From the NCBI RefSeq assembly GCF_001424195.1, contig NZ_LMOO01000001.1, positions 2,152,812-2,216,811 of the forward strand: a stretch of 64,000 bases of DNA, given 5' to 3'. A program made the translations under genes and the position numbers. The DNA is from Cellulomonas sp. Leaf334 (lineage in GTDB: Bacteria > Actinomycetota > Actinomycetes > Actinomycetales > Cellulomonadaceae). Positions 43,201 through 52,585 of the stretch are shown here, one piece after another (positions within the stretch are counted from its first letter, which is position 1; every line of letters begins with the position of its first letter). A model generated the notes under the pieces. That model was not told the origin of the DNA. It saw only the letters and a list, made by a program, of their open reading frames with translations, and searched no databases.

Positions 43201-44385
43201 GCCCGACCCGAACCACGGGTCCTGCCCGCGGGGGCCGGCGTCCTGAGCGGTCTGCACCAGCCGTTGCTCGACCTCCGCCGGGGTCAGTGCCGGGAACCGG
43301 CCACGGACCAGGGCGGCGACGCCGCTGACGACCGCCGCCGCCGACGACGTGCCCTCGAGCCCCAGGTGCTGGCCCGGTGCGGCGAGCGTGACCGAGTCGC
43401 CCCAGCTGGTCGACGGGAGGGACATCGCGTGGTTGCTGGCGGAGACCGACAGCAGGCCGGCGATCTCGGGGGCGTAGGCCGCGGGGTACTGCGGTGCCTC
43501 GGTGCCCTCGTTGCCCGCCGCGGCGACCACCACGACACCTGCCGCCGTCGCGGCCGTGATCGCGTCCCGGAGCACCGGCGACGTGGCCGGGCCGGCGATC
43601 GACACGTTCACGACGTCGGCCCCCTCCGTGACCGCGCGGGCGATGCCCTGGGCGAGCCGGGAGTCCGGCGTGCGCCGCTGCTGGTCCAGGACGCGAACCG
43701 GGAGGACCCGCGACCCGTGGGCGACACCCGCCGAGCCGATCCCGTTGTCGGCGCGGGCGGCGACGATCCTCGAGACGGCCGTGCCGTGATGGGACTGGGT
43801 GAGCTGGGGATCCGGCTCGGCGGGCACGAGGTCGATGCCCGGCAGCACCGCCTCGGCGAGGTCCGCGTCCGTGGCGTCGGTGCCCTCGTCGACCACCGCG
43901 ACCACCGTGCCCACTCCGCTGCCCGCGTCCCACGCCCGCGGGAGGCGGACGGACTCGACCTGGGCACGCGTGTACGTGAACGAGCTGAAGGCCAGCTCGG
44001 GGTCGGACGGCCAGCCGGCTGCCTCCCGCACGTGGTCCAGCTGCACGGCCGACACGCCTGCCGCCCCCCGCAGCTCCGCGGCGACCGCGGACAGGTCGGT
44101 GCGGGTGACGGTGAGCAGGCGCCAGGTGGTCGCCCCGACGGCCCCCGCGTCCGTCGCGCCGACGGCCGCGCGGGCGGCTGACGTCTGGTTCGCGGTCGCG
44201 CCGTCGGCGAAACGGACGAGCACCCGACCGGCCGCCTGCTCGCCGACGGCGTCGTCGGAGGCCTCCGCCGCGGCAGGCACGACAGCCGCCGGCAGCCCGG
44301 CGACGTGCGCAGACGCGGGTGCCGGCACGAGCGCCCCGACGAGCACGAGGGAGCCGACGAGCGGACGAGCGACGCGTGCGTGCAT
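40237..44385 (-). CDS. Secreted S8 subtilase with FG-GAP and C-terminal triple repeats
   Basis: 1382 residues from ATG 44385. Signal peptide ends near ASAHVAG; a pro-domain follows (GRVLVRFADGATANQT). Catalytic triad: Asp166 (VVAVVDEGTD), His200 (HHGTAVS), Ser347 (GTSSAAAVVSG), with oxyanion Asn292 (AAAGNEG). After a pre-peptidase-like domain (DVDWYRFDAPARG) come about seven FG-GAP/VCBS repeats (DLDSDGDDDLVYA, DVDGDGLADVVVD), an Ig-like domain, and three C-terminal repeats of about 120 residues (DTR..., NLN..., DVAGYY). Probably a wall-associated degradative protease. Confidence 0.92.
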   Translation of the reverse strand: MHARVARPLVGSLVLVGALVPAPASAHVAGLPAAVVPAAAEASDDAVGEQAAGRVLVRFADGATANQTSAARAAVGATDAGAVGATTWRLLTVTRTDLSAVAAELRGAAGVSAVQLDHVREAAGWPSDPELAFSSFTYTRAQVESVRLPRAWDAGSGVGTVVAVVDEGTDATDADLAEAVLPGIDLVPAEPDPQLTQSHHGTAVSRIVAARADNGIGSAGVAHGSRVLPVRVLDQQRRTPDSRLAQGIARAVTEGADVVNVSIAGPATSPVLRDAITAATAAGVVVVAAAGNEGTEAPQYPAAYAPEIAGLLSVSASNHAMSLPSTSWGDSVTLAAPGQHLGLEGTSSAAAVVSGVAALVRGRFPALTPAEVEQRLVQTAQDAGPRGQDPWFGSGIVDAAAAITLGDAAPAAPRVPLVRVAGDPGASDDTRDTARALPASGADATLAPEGDVDWYRFDAPARGLYSLTVAGAAFEPTVEVRDASGSIVGSIDRRVPGTPITMAAAAAGPLYIGVSTAGGAAVPLSYRIAVSDTPARTAFVSSSVQVERMTGKFGVGDLTGDGILDVASTAGTPARIVVLPGLGDGRLGPESTTAADPLPTGEGALWAVAVADLDSDGDDDLVYARSRGFTSWDEGFRTFLQSDGHLSPGDVVGGGGKGEDVVAADMNDDGHVDLVLTSLLPSTAPFPYPTYSTTVALNDGAGHFTSGPAFQHTWRWARAGDVDADGRVDVIGSSTWHRQLADGTYQSQDLPAVSVEDGDVAVADLTGDGHPDVVRTDRRRALLWVHPGVPGGGFGPPASYGVGSSSVDALPLTVADVDGDGLADVVVDNVDEDIVHIWYQKPDGTLTSPDRFGLPAHWSGGSVPYREQITVVDLDDDGTAEIVSVAAGVSVMHQLDPDHTAGHGWVRGLTPAPHASGVAVRPTVTVRLEAPIEASSVTPTSVRLVDAVGAAVQSSRTYDVGTRTIRLTPSADLVPGGHYEVVVSGLVDTSGTVQPAPARTWFTVAASGSRFTPIDPWRVLDTRDPMTAAYGIVRSGEKRRLDLGWLPADATSVVMTVTSVGQASMGNIRVFPTGSGAAPVVSNLNVVPGVDQPNLVTVKVGADRSVTLMPDGPTVHLIVDVAGYYSPGGATAFEPLAPTRVMDTRDGTGVAKGQVTGGHWVDLRVAGVGDVPVDASSVVLNVTGTSVAGRCYVSAYPTPDPGADPTPPTVSNLNLYAGRDQANLVTVKVGDGGRVRFYVSAAATHLVADVAGYYTATGDNGFVPVTPTRLADTRAELGFTGPLRSGVPADLKVTGAVVPADATAAVLNIAGVGPRRLTHVRAFPTTVPATLPEVSSINLVPGRDEANLAVLRLGAGGKDTFYAASSDTDLVVDAFGYFRTYD

Positions 44386-44577
44386 AGGTGGTCTCCGTGC
44401 TCCGTGCTGCGCGGTGACCACGACACGGTCCGCGAGGGTGGCGCCAACCTAGCGCCGGACACGAGCCGTCCGTGGGCGCTTCACCCGATGGGATGAGCGC
44501 GCGGTCGGCGTCGGTGCCGATCGTGTTCCGCCGACAACCACGCTGGTGCCGATGGCGAGCCCACTAGCCTCGCGTCC

Positions 44578-44926
44578 ATGAGGGCTGCGGTGCACACCAG
44601 GTACGGACCCGTGCGCGACGTCGACGCACCGGTCCCACGCGAGGACGAGGTGCTCGTCCGGGTCCACGCCACCACGGTGAACCGGCCAGAACCCGCTCCT
44701 CGCGCTCGTCACCAGGCTGCTCCCCGGCAGGACCGTGGTCTGCCCCCTGCCGCTGGACAGCCAGGCGGTCGTGAACCACCTGAGGCACCTGATCGAGTCG
44801 GGGACGTTCCGGCCCGTCGTCGACCGGTACTACCCGTTGGACCGGATCGTCGAGGCCTACCGGTACGTCGAGACCGGGCAGAAGATCGGCAACGTGGTGA
44901 TCGAGGTCGCGCCGGTCCACGGATGA
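44578..44926 (+). pseudogene. Internally deleted zinc-type alcohol dehydrogenase/quinone reductase
   Basis: From ATG 44578 the frame reads MRAAVHTRYGPVRDVDAP and VLVRVHATTVNR, the normal start of an MDR-family oxidoreductase. At about 44683 homology jumps to a different frame, NPLLALVTRLLPGRTVVCPL through RPVVDRYYPLDRIVEAYRYV, the normal C-terminus. About 200 central residues, including the zinc and NADPH sites, are missing and the two pieces are out of frame. A clear relic; the frame at 44735-44926 alone should not be annotated as a gene. Confidence 0.85.
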
Positions 44927-44956
44927 CCGTCCGCGCGACGTCGGTGGGGCGATGGG

Positions 44957-45027
44957 AGCGGGTGACGAGAATCGAACTCGCGCTATCAGCTTGGGAAGCT
45001 GAAGTTCTGCCACTGAACTACACCCGC
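44957..45027 (-). tRNA. tRNA-Gly (anticodon CCC)
   Basis: On the minus strand the 5' arm GCGGGTG (ending at 45027) pairs with CACCCGC near 44958, with U as discriminator at 44957. The D-arm GTTCAGTGGCAGAAC, anticodon stem-loop TCAGC-TTCCCAA-GCTGA (anticodon CCC, reads GGG) and T-arm GCGAGTTCGATTCTCGT are all present. The 3' CCA is not encoded. 71 nt. Confidence 0.95.
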
Positions 45028-45085
45028 GTGGACCGACGGATCGGTCCGGAGAGAGAGCATACCCGGATGGCTGGGACGAGCGAAC

Positions 45086-46072
45086 TCAGGTCCGCACGGT
45101 CAGCGTGAACGCCCCGCAGCGCTCCTCGCCGGGCTCGAGGACGAAGACACCCGTGCCCTGCACCCCGGCGTCGTGCAGCGCGAAGCCGTCGTTCACGTTG
45201 GTGACGGGCTCCACCGCGAAGTACGGGCGCTTGCGGGGCGCGTACAGGACGAGGTGGGCGTACACGGGGTCGACGTGCAGGTCCACGTTCACGCCGAGGT
45301 CCTGGTAGCTGATCCGCACCGGTGCGCCGGGCTCCCACGCGGTGAGCACGTCGTCGATGAAGGACGAGGTCAGCGGTCGGGCCACACGGAAGTCGGCGCG
45401 CTGCGGGACGGTGCCCGCCGGACCCGACGGGAGGGCGTTGACCAGCGCGTAGCCCTTCTGCGCGGGGACCTCGAGCACCGGCTGGCCCGGGGTCGGGGGC
45501 GCCGACGTGCCGAGCGGCGACAGCGTGCGCTGCAGGTACGGGTGGTGCCCGAAGCCGGCGGGGAACGGTTCGAGGTCGACATTGCGCACCGCCGTGCCGA
45601 CGGTGAGCTTGTGACCGCTGAGCGCGTAGGTGATCTGCGCACGGAACCGCCAGGGGAAGTTCACGCCGACGAGGCCGGTGGTGTCGAGCTCGAGGACCAC
45701 GCGGGTCTCGGTCAGGTCGGTGACCGTCCACGCCGAGTGCCGCGCGGCGCCGTGGATGGCCGTGCCGTCCGCACCGTTGCGCTGCAGCTGCCAGGTCCGG
45801 CCGCGGAACGGGAGCACCCCGTCCCGGATCCGGTTGGACCACGGGACCATCGGGAAGCTGGAGCACTTCTCCGCCTCGCCCGTCGCGGTCGGCCGGGTCG
45901 GGCGCAGCAGGTCGCGCCAGACCCCGTCGGACGTGCGGATGCGACCGCCCGCGAGGGCGCCGCCCGTGGCGGGGAGCACGTCGAGCTCCCACCGGTCGTT
46001 GCGGAGCGTGATCAGGCGCGTGTCGACGTCGAGAGGCGACGTAAGCGCTTCGACTTCCTGGAGCGCAGTCAT
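45086..46072 (-). CDS. Aldose 1-epimerase family protein
   Basis: 328 residues. Supersandwich mutarotase motifs: PMVPWSNRIRDG, TAIHGAARHSAW, catalytic-type His in FGHHPYLQ and Glu in AVEPVTNVNDGFAL. It interconverts anomers of free sugars, or a related sugar, in the cytoplasm. It follows the cellobiose phosphorylase gene by 28 bases, so it probably serves glucose or cellobiose released in that pathway. A palindromic AAGCGCTT lies just inside the coding start. Confidence 0.9.
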   Translation of the reverse strand: MTALQEVEALTSPLDVDTRLITLRNDRWELDVLPATGGALAGGRIRTSDGVWRDLLRPTRPTATGEAEKCSSFPMVPWSNRIRDGVLPFRGRTWQLQRNGADGTAIHGAARHSAWTVTDLTETRVVLELDTTGLVGVNFPWRFRAQITYALSGHKLTVGTAVRNVDLEPFPAGFGHHPYLQRTLSPLGTSAPPTPGQPVLEVPAQKGYALVNALPSGPAGTVPQRADFRVARPLTSSFIDDVLTAWEPGAPVRISYQDLGVNVDLHVDPVYAHLVLYAPRKRPYFAVEPVTNVNDGFALHDAGVQGTGVFVLEPGEERCGAFTLTVRT

Positions 46073-46100
46073 CAGAGCATCCCGTCAGCCCCCTGCGGGG

Positions 46101-48572
46101 TCAGACGGTGACCTCGACGCGGACGACCGAGCCCTCGGCGGCGTACGGGACGAGGTTGCCCTCGACCGGGGTGCCGTCGACGGTGAGGCGCCCGCGGGCG
46201 CCCTCGGTGCCGGAGTTGGTCACGTGGATCTCGTACGTGGCGCCGCGGGCGACGCGCGTGACGGTGAACGACGGGACGTCCGGGCCGATCTGCGGGTCGA
46301 CGACGATGCCGTCGTAGTCGGGCCGCACGCCGAGCAGGTACTGGGAGACCGCGACGAAGTTCCACGCCGCAGTACCGGTCAACCACGAGTTCTTGGCCTC
46401 GCCGGCGCGCGACGCCTCCTTGCCCGCGATCATCTGCGCGTACACGTACGGCTCGAGCTTGTGCGTGTCCGAGATCTCCTCGCGGTACGCCGGCGTGATC
46501 CGCTTGTAGTAGTCGAACGCCTTGGCGCCACGGCCGACCACGGTCTCGCCGATGATCACCCACGGGTTGTTGTGGCAGAAGATGCCACCGTTCTCCTTGT
46601 ACCCGGGCGGGTACGTGGAGACCTCGCCGAGCTCGATCTGGTACGTGGTGTACGCCGGGTACTGGAGCACCAGGCCGTGCGGGGTGCCCAGCATCTCGCC
46701 GACGGAGTCCAGTGCCTTGATGGCGGGGGACTCGTCGTTCAGGCCGTCGACACTGTCCACGCCAATGCCCGCCATGACCGCGAAGCCCTGCGGCTCGATC
46801 CAGATCTTGCCCTCGGGCTTGGCGTCCGTGCCGATCGGGTTGCCGTAGTAGTCGTACGCGCGCAGGAACCACTCGCCGTCCCAGCCGTGCTCGAGCACCG
46901 CGGCCCGGACCTCGTCGACGACCTTGCGGGCCTGCGAGGCCACCTCGGTGAGTCCCCGCCGCGACGCCAGCTCTGCGAACTCCGCGCCGTACAGGACGAA
47001 CTGGGCGGCGATGAACACCGACTCGGCGTGCCCGCCCGCCTGGTTCTCGGTGGTCTGGAACGACTCGCCGGGGGTGGTCGAGAAGCAGTTGAGGTTCAGG
47101 CAGTCGTTCCAGTCGGCGCGGCCGATGAGCGGCAGGCCGTGCGGACCACGGTTGTCCACCGTGAACTGGAACGAGCGGACCAGGTGCTCGAACAGCGGGA
47201 CCTCGGAGCCGGGCTCGTTGTCGAACGGCACGGGCTCGTCGAGGATCGCGACGTCGCCGGTCTCCTTGATGTACGCGGCCACGCCCGCGATGAGCCACAG
47301 CGGGTCGTCGTTGAAGCCCGAGCCGATGTCGTTGTTCCCACGCTTCGTCAGCGGCTGGTACTGGTGGTACGCCGAGCCGTCCTCGAACTGCGTGGACGCG
47401 ATGTCGATGATGCGCTCGCGCGCACGCTCGGGGATGAGGTGCACGAAGCCCAGCAGGTCCTGGTTGGAGTCGCGGAAGCCCATCCCGCGGCCGATCCCGG
47501 TCTCGAAGAACGACGCCGAGCGCGACATGTTGAACGTGACCATGCACTGGTACTGGTTCCAGATGTTGACCATCCGGTCCAGCTTCTCGTCGTCCGACTT
47601 CACCGAGTACGTGGACAGCAGGCCGGTCCAGTGCGCGCGGAGCTGCTCGAACGCGGCGTCCGTCTGCTCCGTGGTCGCGAAGCGGCCCAGCAGCGCGTGC
47701 GCGCGCTCCTTGTTGATCACCTGGTGGGCGTCGTCGGCCCACTTCTCCTCGTCGGGGTTCTCGACGTAGCCGAGCACGTACGTCAGCGCGCGGGACTCGC
47801 CCGGAGCCAGCGTGAGGTTCACCGAGTGCGAGCCGATCGGGTACCAGCCGGAGGCCACCGAGCCGGTGGACGCGCCGCTGCGGGGGACGGTCGCCTCGCC
47901 GAGGCCGTTGTAGGCGCCCACGAACGTGTCGCGGTCCGTGTCGAAGCCGTCGGCCCGCGTGTTCACGCCGTAGACGGCGTAGTGGTCGCGGCGCTCGCGG
48001 TACTCGGTCTTGTGGAACACGGCCGACCCGTAGGGGCCGTCCTGCTCGACCTCGACCTCGCCGATCGACAGGTTGCGCTGGTAGTTGGTCTGGTCGTCCT
48101 GCGCGTTCCAGAGGCAGAACTCGACGAACGAGAAGAGCGTGATCGTCTTGCTCTCGTCGGAGGTGTTGGTGACCGTGACCTTCTGGATCTCGGCGGTCTC
48201 GCCGATGGGCACGAAGAACAGCGTCTCGACGGAGATCCCGCGGCGCTCACCCGTGATGCGCGTGTAGCCGAGGCCGTGCCGCGTCTCGAAGTGGTCCAGG
48301 TCCGCCTTGACCGGCAGCCACGACGGGGTCCACACGTCGCCGCCGTCGTTGACGTAGAAGTACCGGCCGCCGGCGTCCGCGGGGATGTTGTTGTACCGGT
48401 AACGAGTGAGGCGGCGCATCTTCGCGTCGCGGTAGAACGAATAGCCACCGGACTGGTGCGAGATGAGCGAGAAGAACTGCTCGGACCCCAGGTAGTTGAT
48501 CCACGGATAGGGCGTGTGAGGCGTCTCGATGACGTACTCGCGTGCCTCGTCGTCAAACTGGCCGTACCGCAT
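46101..48572 (-). CDS. cbp: GH94 cellobiose phosphorylase
   Basis: 823 residues, start [20 protein letters not shown] with GAGGGG upstream of ATG 48572. N-terminal beta-sandwich, linker and (alpha/alpha)6 barrel; the catalytic acid Asp490 sits in [12 protein letters not shown], the same number as in Cellulomonas gilvus Cbp as I recall it. It splits cellobiose with phosphate to glucose 1-phosphate and glucose (EC 2.4.1.20), saving one ATP. No signal peptide: intracellular. First gene of the unit with the epimerase; a CebR-type site lies 107 bases upstream. Confidence 0.97.
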   Translation of the reverse strand: MRYGQFDDEAREYVIETPHTPYPWINYLGSEQFFSLISHQSGGYSFYRDAKMRRLTRYRYNNIPADAGGRYFYVNDGGDVWTPSWLPVKADLDHFETRHGLGYTRITGERRGISVETLFFVPIGETAEIQKVTVTNTSDESKTITLFSFVEFCLWNAQDDQTNYQRNLSIGEVEVEQDGPYGSAVFHKTEYRERRDHYAVYGVNTRADGFDTDRDTFVGAYNGLGEATVPRSGASTGSVASGWYPIGSHSVNLTLAPGESRALTYVLGYVENPDEEKWADDAHQVINKERAHALLGRFATTEQTDAAFEQLRAHWTGLLSTYSVKSDDEKLDRMVNIWNQYQCMVTFNMSRSASFFETGIGRGMGFRDSNQDLLGFVHLIPERARERIIDIASTQFEDGSAYHQYQPLTKRGNNDIGSGFNDDPLWLIAGVAAYIKETGDVAILDEPVPFDNEPGSEVPLFEHLVRSFQFTVDNRGPHGLPLIGRADWNDCLNLNCFSTTPGESFQTTENQAGGHAESVFIAAQFVLYGAEFAELASRRGLTEVASQARKVVDEVRAAVLEHGWDGEWFLRAYDYYGNPIGTDAKPEGKIWIEPQGFAVMAGIGVDSVDGLNDESPAIKALDSVGEMLGTPHGLVLQYPAYTTYQIELGEVSTYPPGYKENGGIFCHNNPWVIIGETVVGRGAKAFDYYKRITPAYREEISDTHKLEPYVYAQMIAGKEASRAGEAKNSWLTGTAAWNFVAVSQYLLGVRPDYDGIVVDPQIGPDVPSFTVTRVARGATYEIHVTNSGTEGARGRLTVDGTPVEGNLVPYAAEGSVVRVEVTV

Positions 48573-48678
48573 GGACTTGCCCCTCGAGTGCTCGGCAGTG
48601 GCGCCCGCGGCTCGTCGACACCCGCTGCAGTGCGGGACGCGTCGTCGCCGGCGCTGTTCGGTGTGCGATGTGCATGTG

Positions 48679-48692
48679 CGAGAGCGCTCCCA
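48679..48692. promoter_or_regulatory. CebR-type operator of cbp
   Basis: Read on the minus strand, TGGGAGCGCTCTCG matches 12 of 14 bases of the CebR consensus TGGGAGCGCTCCCA; the left half is perfect. A second palindrome CTCTCGgaCGAGAG lies at 48698-48711. Together they point to cellobiose-controlled transcription of cbp. Confidence 0.75.
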
Positions 48693-48866
48693 CGCAACTC
48701 TCGGACGAGAGCATAGCCGCCCGAGTCGCGTGGCGGAACGGACGAAGCGATTCCTGCGCCGACCCCGGTCGGGCCCGCCCGAACGTGCAGGTCCGCAGGA
48801 ACGAAACTTTTCGCAGACCGGCAAGCCCCTACGGTGCTCACCATCTGACACGTGGGGAGCTCGACG

Positions 48867-50279
48867 ATGAGACGGACCCGGCTCGGCCTGACCCTGGCGA
48901 CGGCACTGGCCGCCGTCCTGCTGCTCGCAGCCCCGGCGTCCGCGGGCGACGTCCACCGCGAGGAGTTCGGCCGGGCGCTGGGCCCCGGGTGGGAGGTCCT
49001 CGGGTTCAGCAGCGACCCCGTCGCGTCGACCCGCGGTGGCACGATCACCATCGGCGAGGAGACCCTCGTCATGCTGCGGGAGTACGCCGCCCCGTCGGAG
49101 TGGACCGGCGCGGCGGGCCGGCTGACCGGCTGGGACGTCGACTTCCGCATGCGGCTCGGCGCCGACTCGACGCGACCGTGCCTCGACGAGACCGGAACCG
49201 CGCCCGCGACGACGCTCTGGGTGGGCGACACCCTGGACCTCGTGCAGATCGGGTTCGGCCCCGGCGAGCTCTGCCTCGCCTACCCGTACGAGGACCGCGA
49301 GGTGATCGCACTCGACACCCACCGGTGGCACCGGTACCACCTCGAGGCCCGCGGGCAGCACCTGCGGCTGACCGTGGACGGTCGGACGGTGCTCGACCGG
49401 ACCCTCACGGGACGCGGCGCCGGCACGATCGCGCTCGGCTTCGAGACGCACCAGGGCAGCTCGAGCTGGGACTACGTCCGCTACGACACCTCGCCGGGGC
49501 ACGCCTGCACGATCCGGGGCACCGACGGCCCCGACGTCCTCGTCGGCACGCGTCGCGCCGACGTGATCTGCGCCGGGGCCGGCGACGACCGGGTCTCGGG
49601 ACTCGGCGGTGACGACGTGCTCGTCGGCGGCGACGGCGACGACACCCTGCTCGGCGGGGACGGCCACGACCTGCTCCAGGGCGGCTGGGGCTCCGACGTG
49701 CTCGACGGCGGTGCCGGCAGCGGTCGTGCCGAGGGTGGCCAGGGGGCGGACCGGTTCGTCACCGGGGCGTCGCCGGACGGCGCCCACCAGCTCGTCGGGG
49801 GACCCGGGCACGACGTCGTCGACTACAGCGCGCGCACCGGCCCCGTGACCGTGACCCTCGACGGGATCGGTGGCGACGGGGAGCCCGGTGAGGGGGACTC
49901 GGTCGGGGTGCCCGCCCCGTGGAGCTCCTCGCCGGACATCGAGGAGGTCGTCGGCGGGCACGGGGACGACGTGCTCACCAGCATCAGGTGGCCGGTGACG
50001 CTCGAGGGCGGGCCGGGCGCCGACGTGCTGCGCGGCAGCGGCAGCCACGACACGCTGCGCGGCGCGGACGGGGTCGAGGGGAACGACCGTCTCGACGGTG
50101 GCGACGGCAGGGACACCTGCACGGCCGACCAGCTCGACACGATGATCTCGTGCAACGACCAGTTCCCGTGGCCACCGCTCCCGACGCCCACGCCGACGCC
50201 GAGCACGTCCGCCGGTGCGACCGCACCGTCGCGGGTGCTGCCGACGGTCGCGCCCGCGTCGTCCACCGGCGAGCGGTAG
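48867..50279 (+). CDS. Secreted RTX/hemolysin-type calcium-binding protein
   Basis: 470 residues from ATG 48867 with a Sec signal peptide ending APASAG. Residues 30-220 form a jelly-roll, lectin-like domain ([35 protein letters not shown]). Then come glycine/aspartate nonapeptide repeats ([51 protein letters not shown]) that bind calcium and fold outside the cell, and a Thr/Pro/Ser tail. The jelly-roll could bind polysaccharide. No catalytic residues recognised. Confidence 0.88.
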   Translation: MRRTRLGLTLATALAAVLLLAAPASAGDVHREEFGRALGPGWEVLGFSSDPVASTRGGTITIGEETLVMLREYAAPSEWTGAAGRLTGWDVDFRMRLGADSTRPCLDETGTAPATTLWVGDTLDLVQIGFGPGELCLAYPYEDREVIALDTHRWHRYHLEARGQHLRLTVDGRTVLDRTLTGRGAGTIALGFETHQGSSSWDYVRYDTSPGHACTIRGTDGPDVLVGTRRADVICAGAGDDRVSGLGGDDVLVGGDGDDTLLGGDGHDLLQGGWGSDVLDGGAGSGRAEGGQGADRFVTGASPDGAHQLVGGPGHDVVDYSARTGPVTVTLDGIGGDGEPGEGDSVGVPAPWSSSPDIEEVVGGHGDDVLTSIRWPVTLEGGPGADVLRGSGSHDTLRGADGVEGNDRLDGGDGRDTCTADQLDTMISCNDQFPWPPLPTPTPTPSTSAGATAPSRVLPTVAPASSTGER

Positions 50280-50300
50280 ACGGACGCGGGCGCCGACCGG

Positions 50301-50684
50301 TCAGCGCACCGGGTCGGCGACCGTGGCCCGACGCGGGTCCAGGCCTGCCGCGACCGTCAGGCCGACGACCAGGTGCAGGGCGACCAGGGTGCCGACCGCG
50401 GCCGGCGACGTGCCGCCCAGGGCGCCGAGCAGCGAGACGGCCAGCACCACCCCGCAGGTGAGCCACCACGCGACCGGGGTGCGTCGGCGGAGCAGCGTGC
50501 GGACGCCCCACGCGGCCAGGGTGACGACGAGGGTCGTGACGACGACGGACACGGCTCCGACGGTCCGGGCGGGGGTGCCGGCCGCCAGGTCGACACCGGC
50601 GACCGGGACCGCGAGCACCCAGACGGCGAGGGCGAGGGCCGTCGCGGCGACGGCGACGAGCCAGACGGGGACGGGACGGGACAT
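50301..50684 (-). CDS. DUF6069-like four-helix membrane protein
   Basis: 127 residues with AGGAGAACCTC before the ATG. Four hydrophobic helices with the pattern VPVAGVDLAAGTPARTVGAV and AWWLTCGVVLAVSLLGAL of DUF6069 proteins. Divergent from the two-component genes across 135 bases, so it may be their target. Function unknown. Confidence 0.75.
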   Translation of the reverse strand: MSRPVPVWLVAVAATALALAVWVLAVPVAGVDLAAGTPARTVGAVSVVVTTLVVTLAAWGVRTLLRRRTPVAWWLTCGVVLAVSLLGALGGTSPAAVGTLVALHLVVGLTVAAGLDPRRATVADPVR

Positions 50685-50819
50685 GAGGTTCTCCTGACGT
50701 CGAGGTGGACGACGTCGACACTGGTCGCGGTCGGTGTCCCTGGGCCCCGGCCGGAGGTCCGTCCCGCCCCCTCCTTTGGTCGGTGGTGGGTCTGTGAGAG
50801 GCGTTCCTACGCTCACCGC

Positions 50820-51911
50820 ATGAACCCACGCCGCCACACCCCCGTCCTGCTCGGGCTGCTCGTCGGGATGCTCACGCTCACGGCCCTGGCTGCGTGGGCC
50901 GCGCGGGTGGACGGTGTCCCGCTCGCGGTCGACCTGGCGCTCGGCGTCGCGGCCGTCGCCGTCCTCCCGTTCCTGCGCAGCCGCCCGCTGCTCGGCGGAA
51001 TGGTCCTGGGCGTCCTCGCCGCGCTCAGCCCGGCTGCGACCCCCGCGGCGACCGCCGGCACGTACGTCGTCGCACGCCGCGAGCGGCTGGGCATCGCGGT
51101 CCCCGTCGCGTGCGCGAGCATCGTCGGGCACGCGGTGCAGGCGCTGTGGCGCTCCGTCGGGCTGCCGCTCGGCTGGTGGCTGCTGTGCGACGTCGCGGTG
51201 CACGCCGCGCTGCTGGGCTGGGGGGCCTACGGCCGCACCCGGGACGCCCTGGTCGAGCAGTGGCGGGCGCGCGCCCGGGCCGCCGAACAGGACCAGGTGC
51301 GCAAGGTCGAGGAGGCGCGGTCGGCGGAACGCGCCCGGATCGCCCGCGAGATGCACGACACCCTCGCGCACCGGCTGACCCTCCTCGCGACGACCGCGGG
51401 AGCGCTGGAGTACCGCACCGACCTGTCGCCGGAGCAGGTCGCAGCAGCGGCCGGGGTGGTGCGAGCGAGCGCGGGCGAGGCGCTGGAGGACCTGCGGACG
51501 GTGATCGGGGTGCTGCGGGCCGGCCCCGACGAGCTGCGGCCCGCGCCGGGGCTGCCCGACCTCGCCGCGCTCGCCGACCAGGAGCGCGCCGCGGGGACCG
51601 TCGTGACCTGGGACGTCGCCGACCTCGTCCTGCCCTCGACCCTCGGGCTCGCCGTCTACCGGACCTGCCAGGAAGGGCTGACCAACGCGCGACGGCACGC
51701 CCCCGGTGCGACGGTCGAGGTGCGGGTGGAGGGGGGCGACGGGTTGCGTGTCCGCGTGGCGAACGGGCCGGGCGGCCGCGGGCTCGGGTCGGGGACCGGC
51801 ACCGGGCTGGTCGGGCTGCGGGAGCGGGTCGAGCTGCTCGGCGGGACCCTGCGGGCCGGACCGGCGGACGGCGGGTACGTGCTCGACGCGTGGCTACCGT
51901 GGACGCCGTGA
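50820..51911 (+). CDS. Histidine kinase of the NarL/LuxR type
   Basis: 363 residues. About four to five membrane helices (residues 8-145), a short coiled coil (QDQVRKVEEARSAERARIAR), the HisKA_3 box REMHDTLAHRLTLL with the phospho-accepting His, and an ATPase domain (CQEGLTNARRHAP, GTGLVGLRERVELLGG). No separate sensor domain; the membrane part should sense the signal. Its stop overlaps the response regulator start (GTGA). Confidence 0.93.
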   Translation: MNPRRHTPVLLGLLVGMLTLTALAAWAARVDGVPLAVDLALGVAAVAVLPFLRSRPLLGGMVLGVLAALSPAATPAATAGTYVVARRERLGIAVPVACASIVGHAVQALWRSVGLPLGWWLLCDVAVHAALLGWGAYGRTRDALVEQWRARARAAEQDQVRKVEEARSAERARIAREMHDTLAHRLTLLATTAGALEYRTDLSPEQVAAAAGVVRASAGEALEDLRTVIGVLRAGPDELRPAPGLPDLAALADQERAAGTVVTWDVADLVLPSTLGLAVYRTCQEGLTNARRHAPGATVEVRVEGGDGLRVRVANGPGGRGLGSGTGTGLVGLRERVELLGGTLRAGPADGGYVLDAWLPWTP

Positions 51912-52555
51912 GCGTCCGGGTGATCGTCGTCGACGACGACGCGCTCGTGCGGTCCGGGCTGACGCTGCTGCTCGACGGCGCGCAGGGGATCAGCGTCGTC
52001 GCGCAGGTGTCCGACGGGTCCGCCGTCCCTGCCGCGCTCGACGCGCACCCCGTCGACGTGGTGCTCATGGACCTGCGGATGCCCGGCACCGACGGCATCG
52101 CGGCGACCCGGGCCGTCCGCGCCCGTCGGGACCCGCCCGCGGTGGTCGTGCTCACCACGTTCGACACCGCGGCCGAGGTCGAGGCCGCCCTGCACGCCGG
52201 TGCGAGCGGCTACCTGCTGAAGGACACGGAGCCGCGGCGGATCGTCGAGGCGGTCCTGGCGGCGGCCGCCGGGGAGCCGGTGCTGTCGCCGCGGGTGGCC
52301 CGTCGGCTCATGGACACGACCGCCCGTGCGGGCGGGAGCCGTGCGGCGGCGCGGGCGTCCCTCGCGCTGCTCACCGACCGGGAGCGGGACGTCGTCGTCG
52401 CCCTCGGGCGGGGCGCGAGCAACGCCGAGATCGGTGCCGAGCTCTACCTCACCCTGGCGACCGTCAAGGCGCACGTGTCCAGCGTCCTGCTCAAGCTCGG
52501 CCTGGAGAACAGGACGCAGGTGGCCCTCCTGGTCCACGAGGCGGACCTGCCCTGA
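51908..52555 (+). CDS. LuxR-type response regulator
   Basis: 215 residues from GTG 51908. Receiver domain: VIVVDDDALVRSGL, phospho-acceptor Asp in VVLMDLRMPGTDG, TTFDTA and LLKDTEP. C-terminal LuxR helix-turn-helix: LTDRERDVVVALGRGASNAEI, then LYLTLATVKAHVSSVLLKLG. Cognate partner of the overlapping kinase gene. Confidence 0.95.
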   Translation: MSVRVIVVDDDALVRSGLTLLLDGAQGISVVAQVSDGSAVPAALDAHPVDVVLMDLRMPGTDGIAATRAVRARRDPPAVVVLTTFDTAAEVEAALHAGASGYLLKDTEPRRIVEAVLAAAAGEPVLSPRVARRLMDTTARAGGSRAAARASLALLTDRERDVVVALGRGASNAEIGAELYLTLATVKAHVSSVLLKLGLENRTQVALLVHEADLP

Positions 52556-52585
52556 GCCGACCGGCAACCGGACTACCGTGGCCCC

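Noticed and set aside
44735-44926. Separate small gene with a GTG start
   Set aside because: It is the C-terminal fragment of the deleted dehydrogenase, not an independent gene.
46043-46050. AAGCGCTT inside the epimerase start as an operator
   Set aside because: It lies within coding sequence, is short, and the flanks do not fit the CebR pattern.
45630-48716. Very long open frame on the plus strand across the epimerase and cbp genes
   Set aside because: It is antisense to two strongly recognised genes, has no family match and arises from the high GC content. The real coding strand is minus.
48573-50048. 492-codon upstream extension of the cbp frame
   Set aside because: Family enzymes start at MRYG...; the extension is antisense to the RTX protein gene and has no matching domain.
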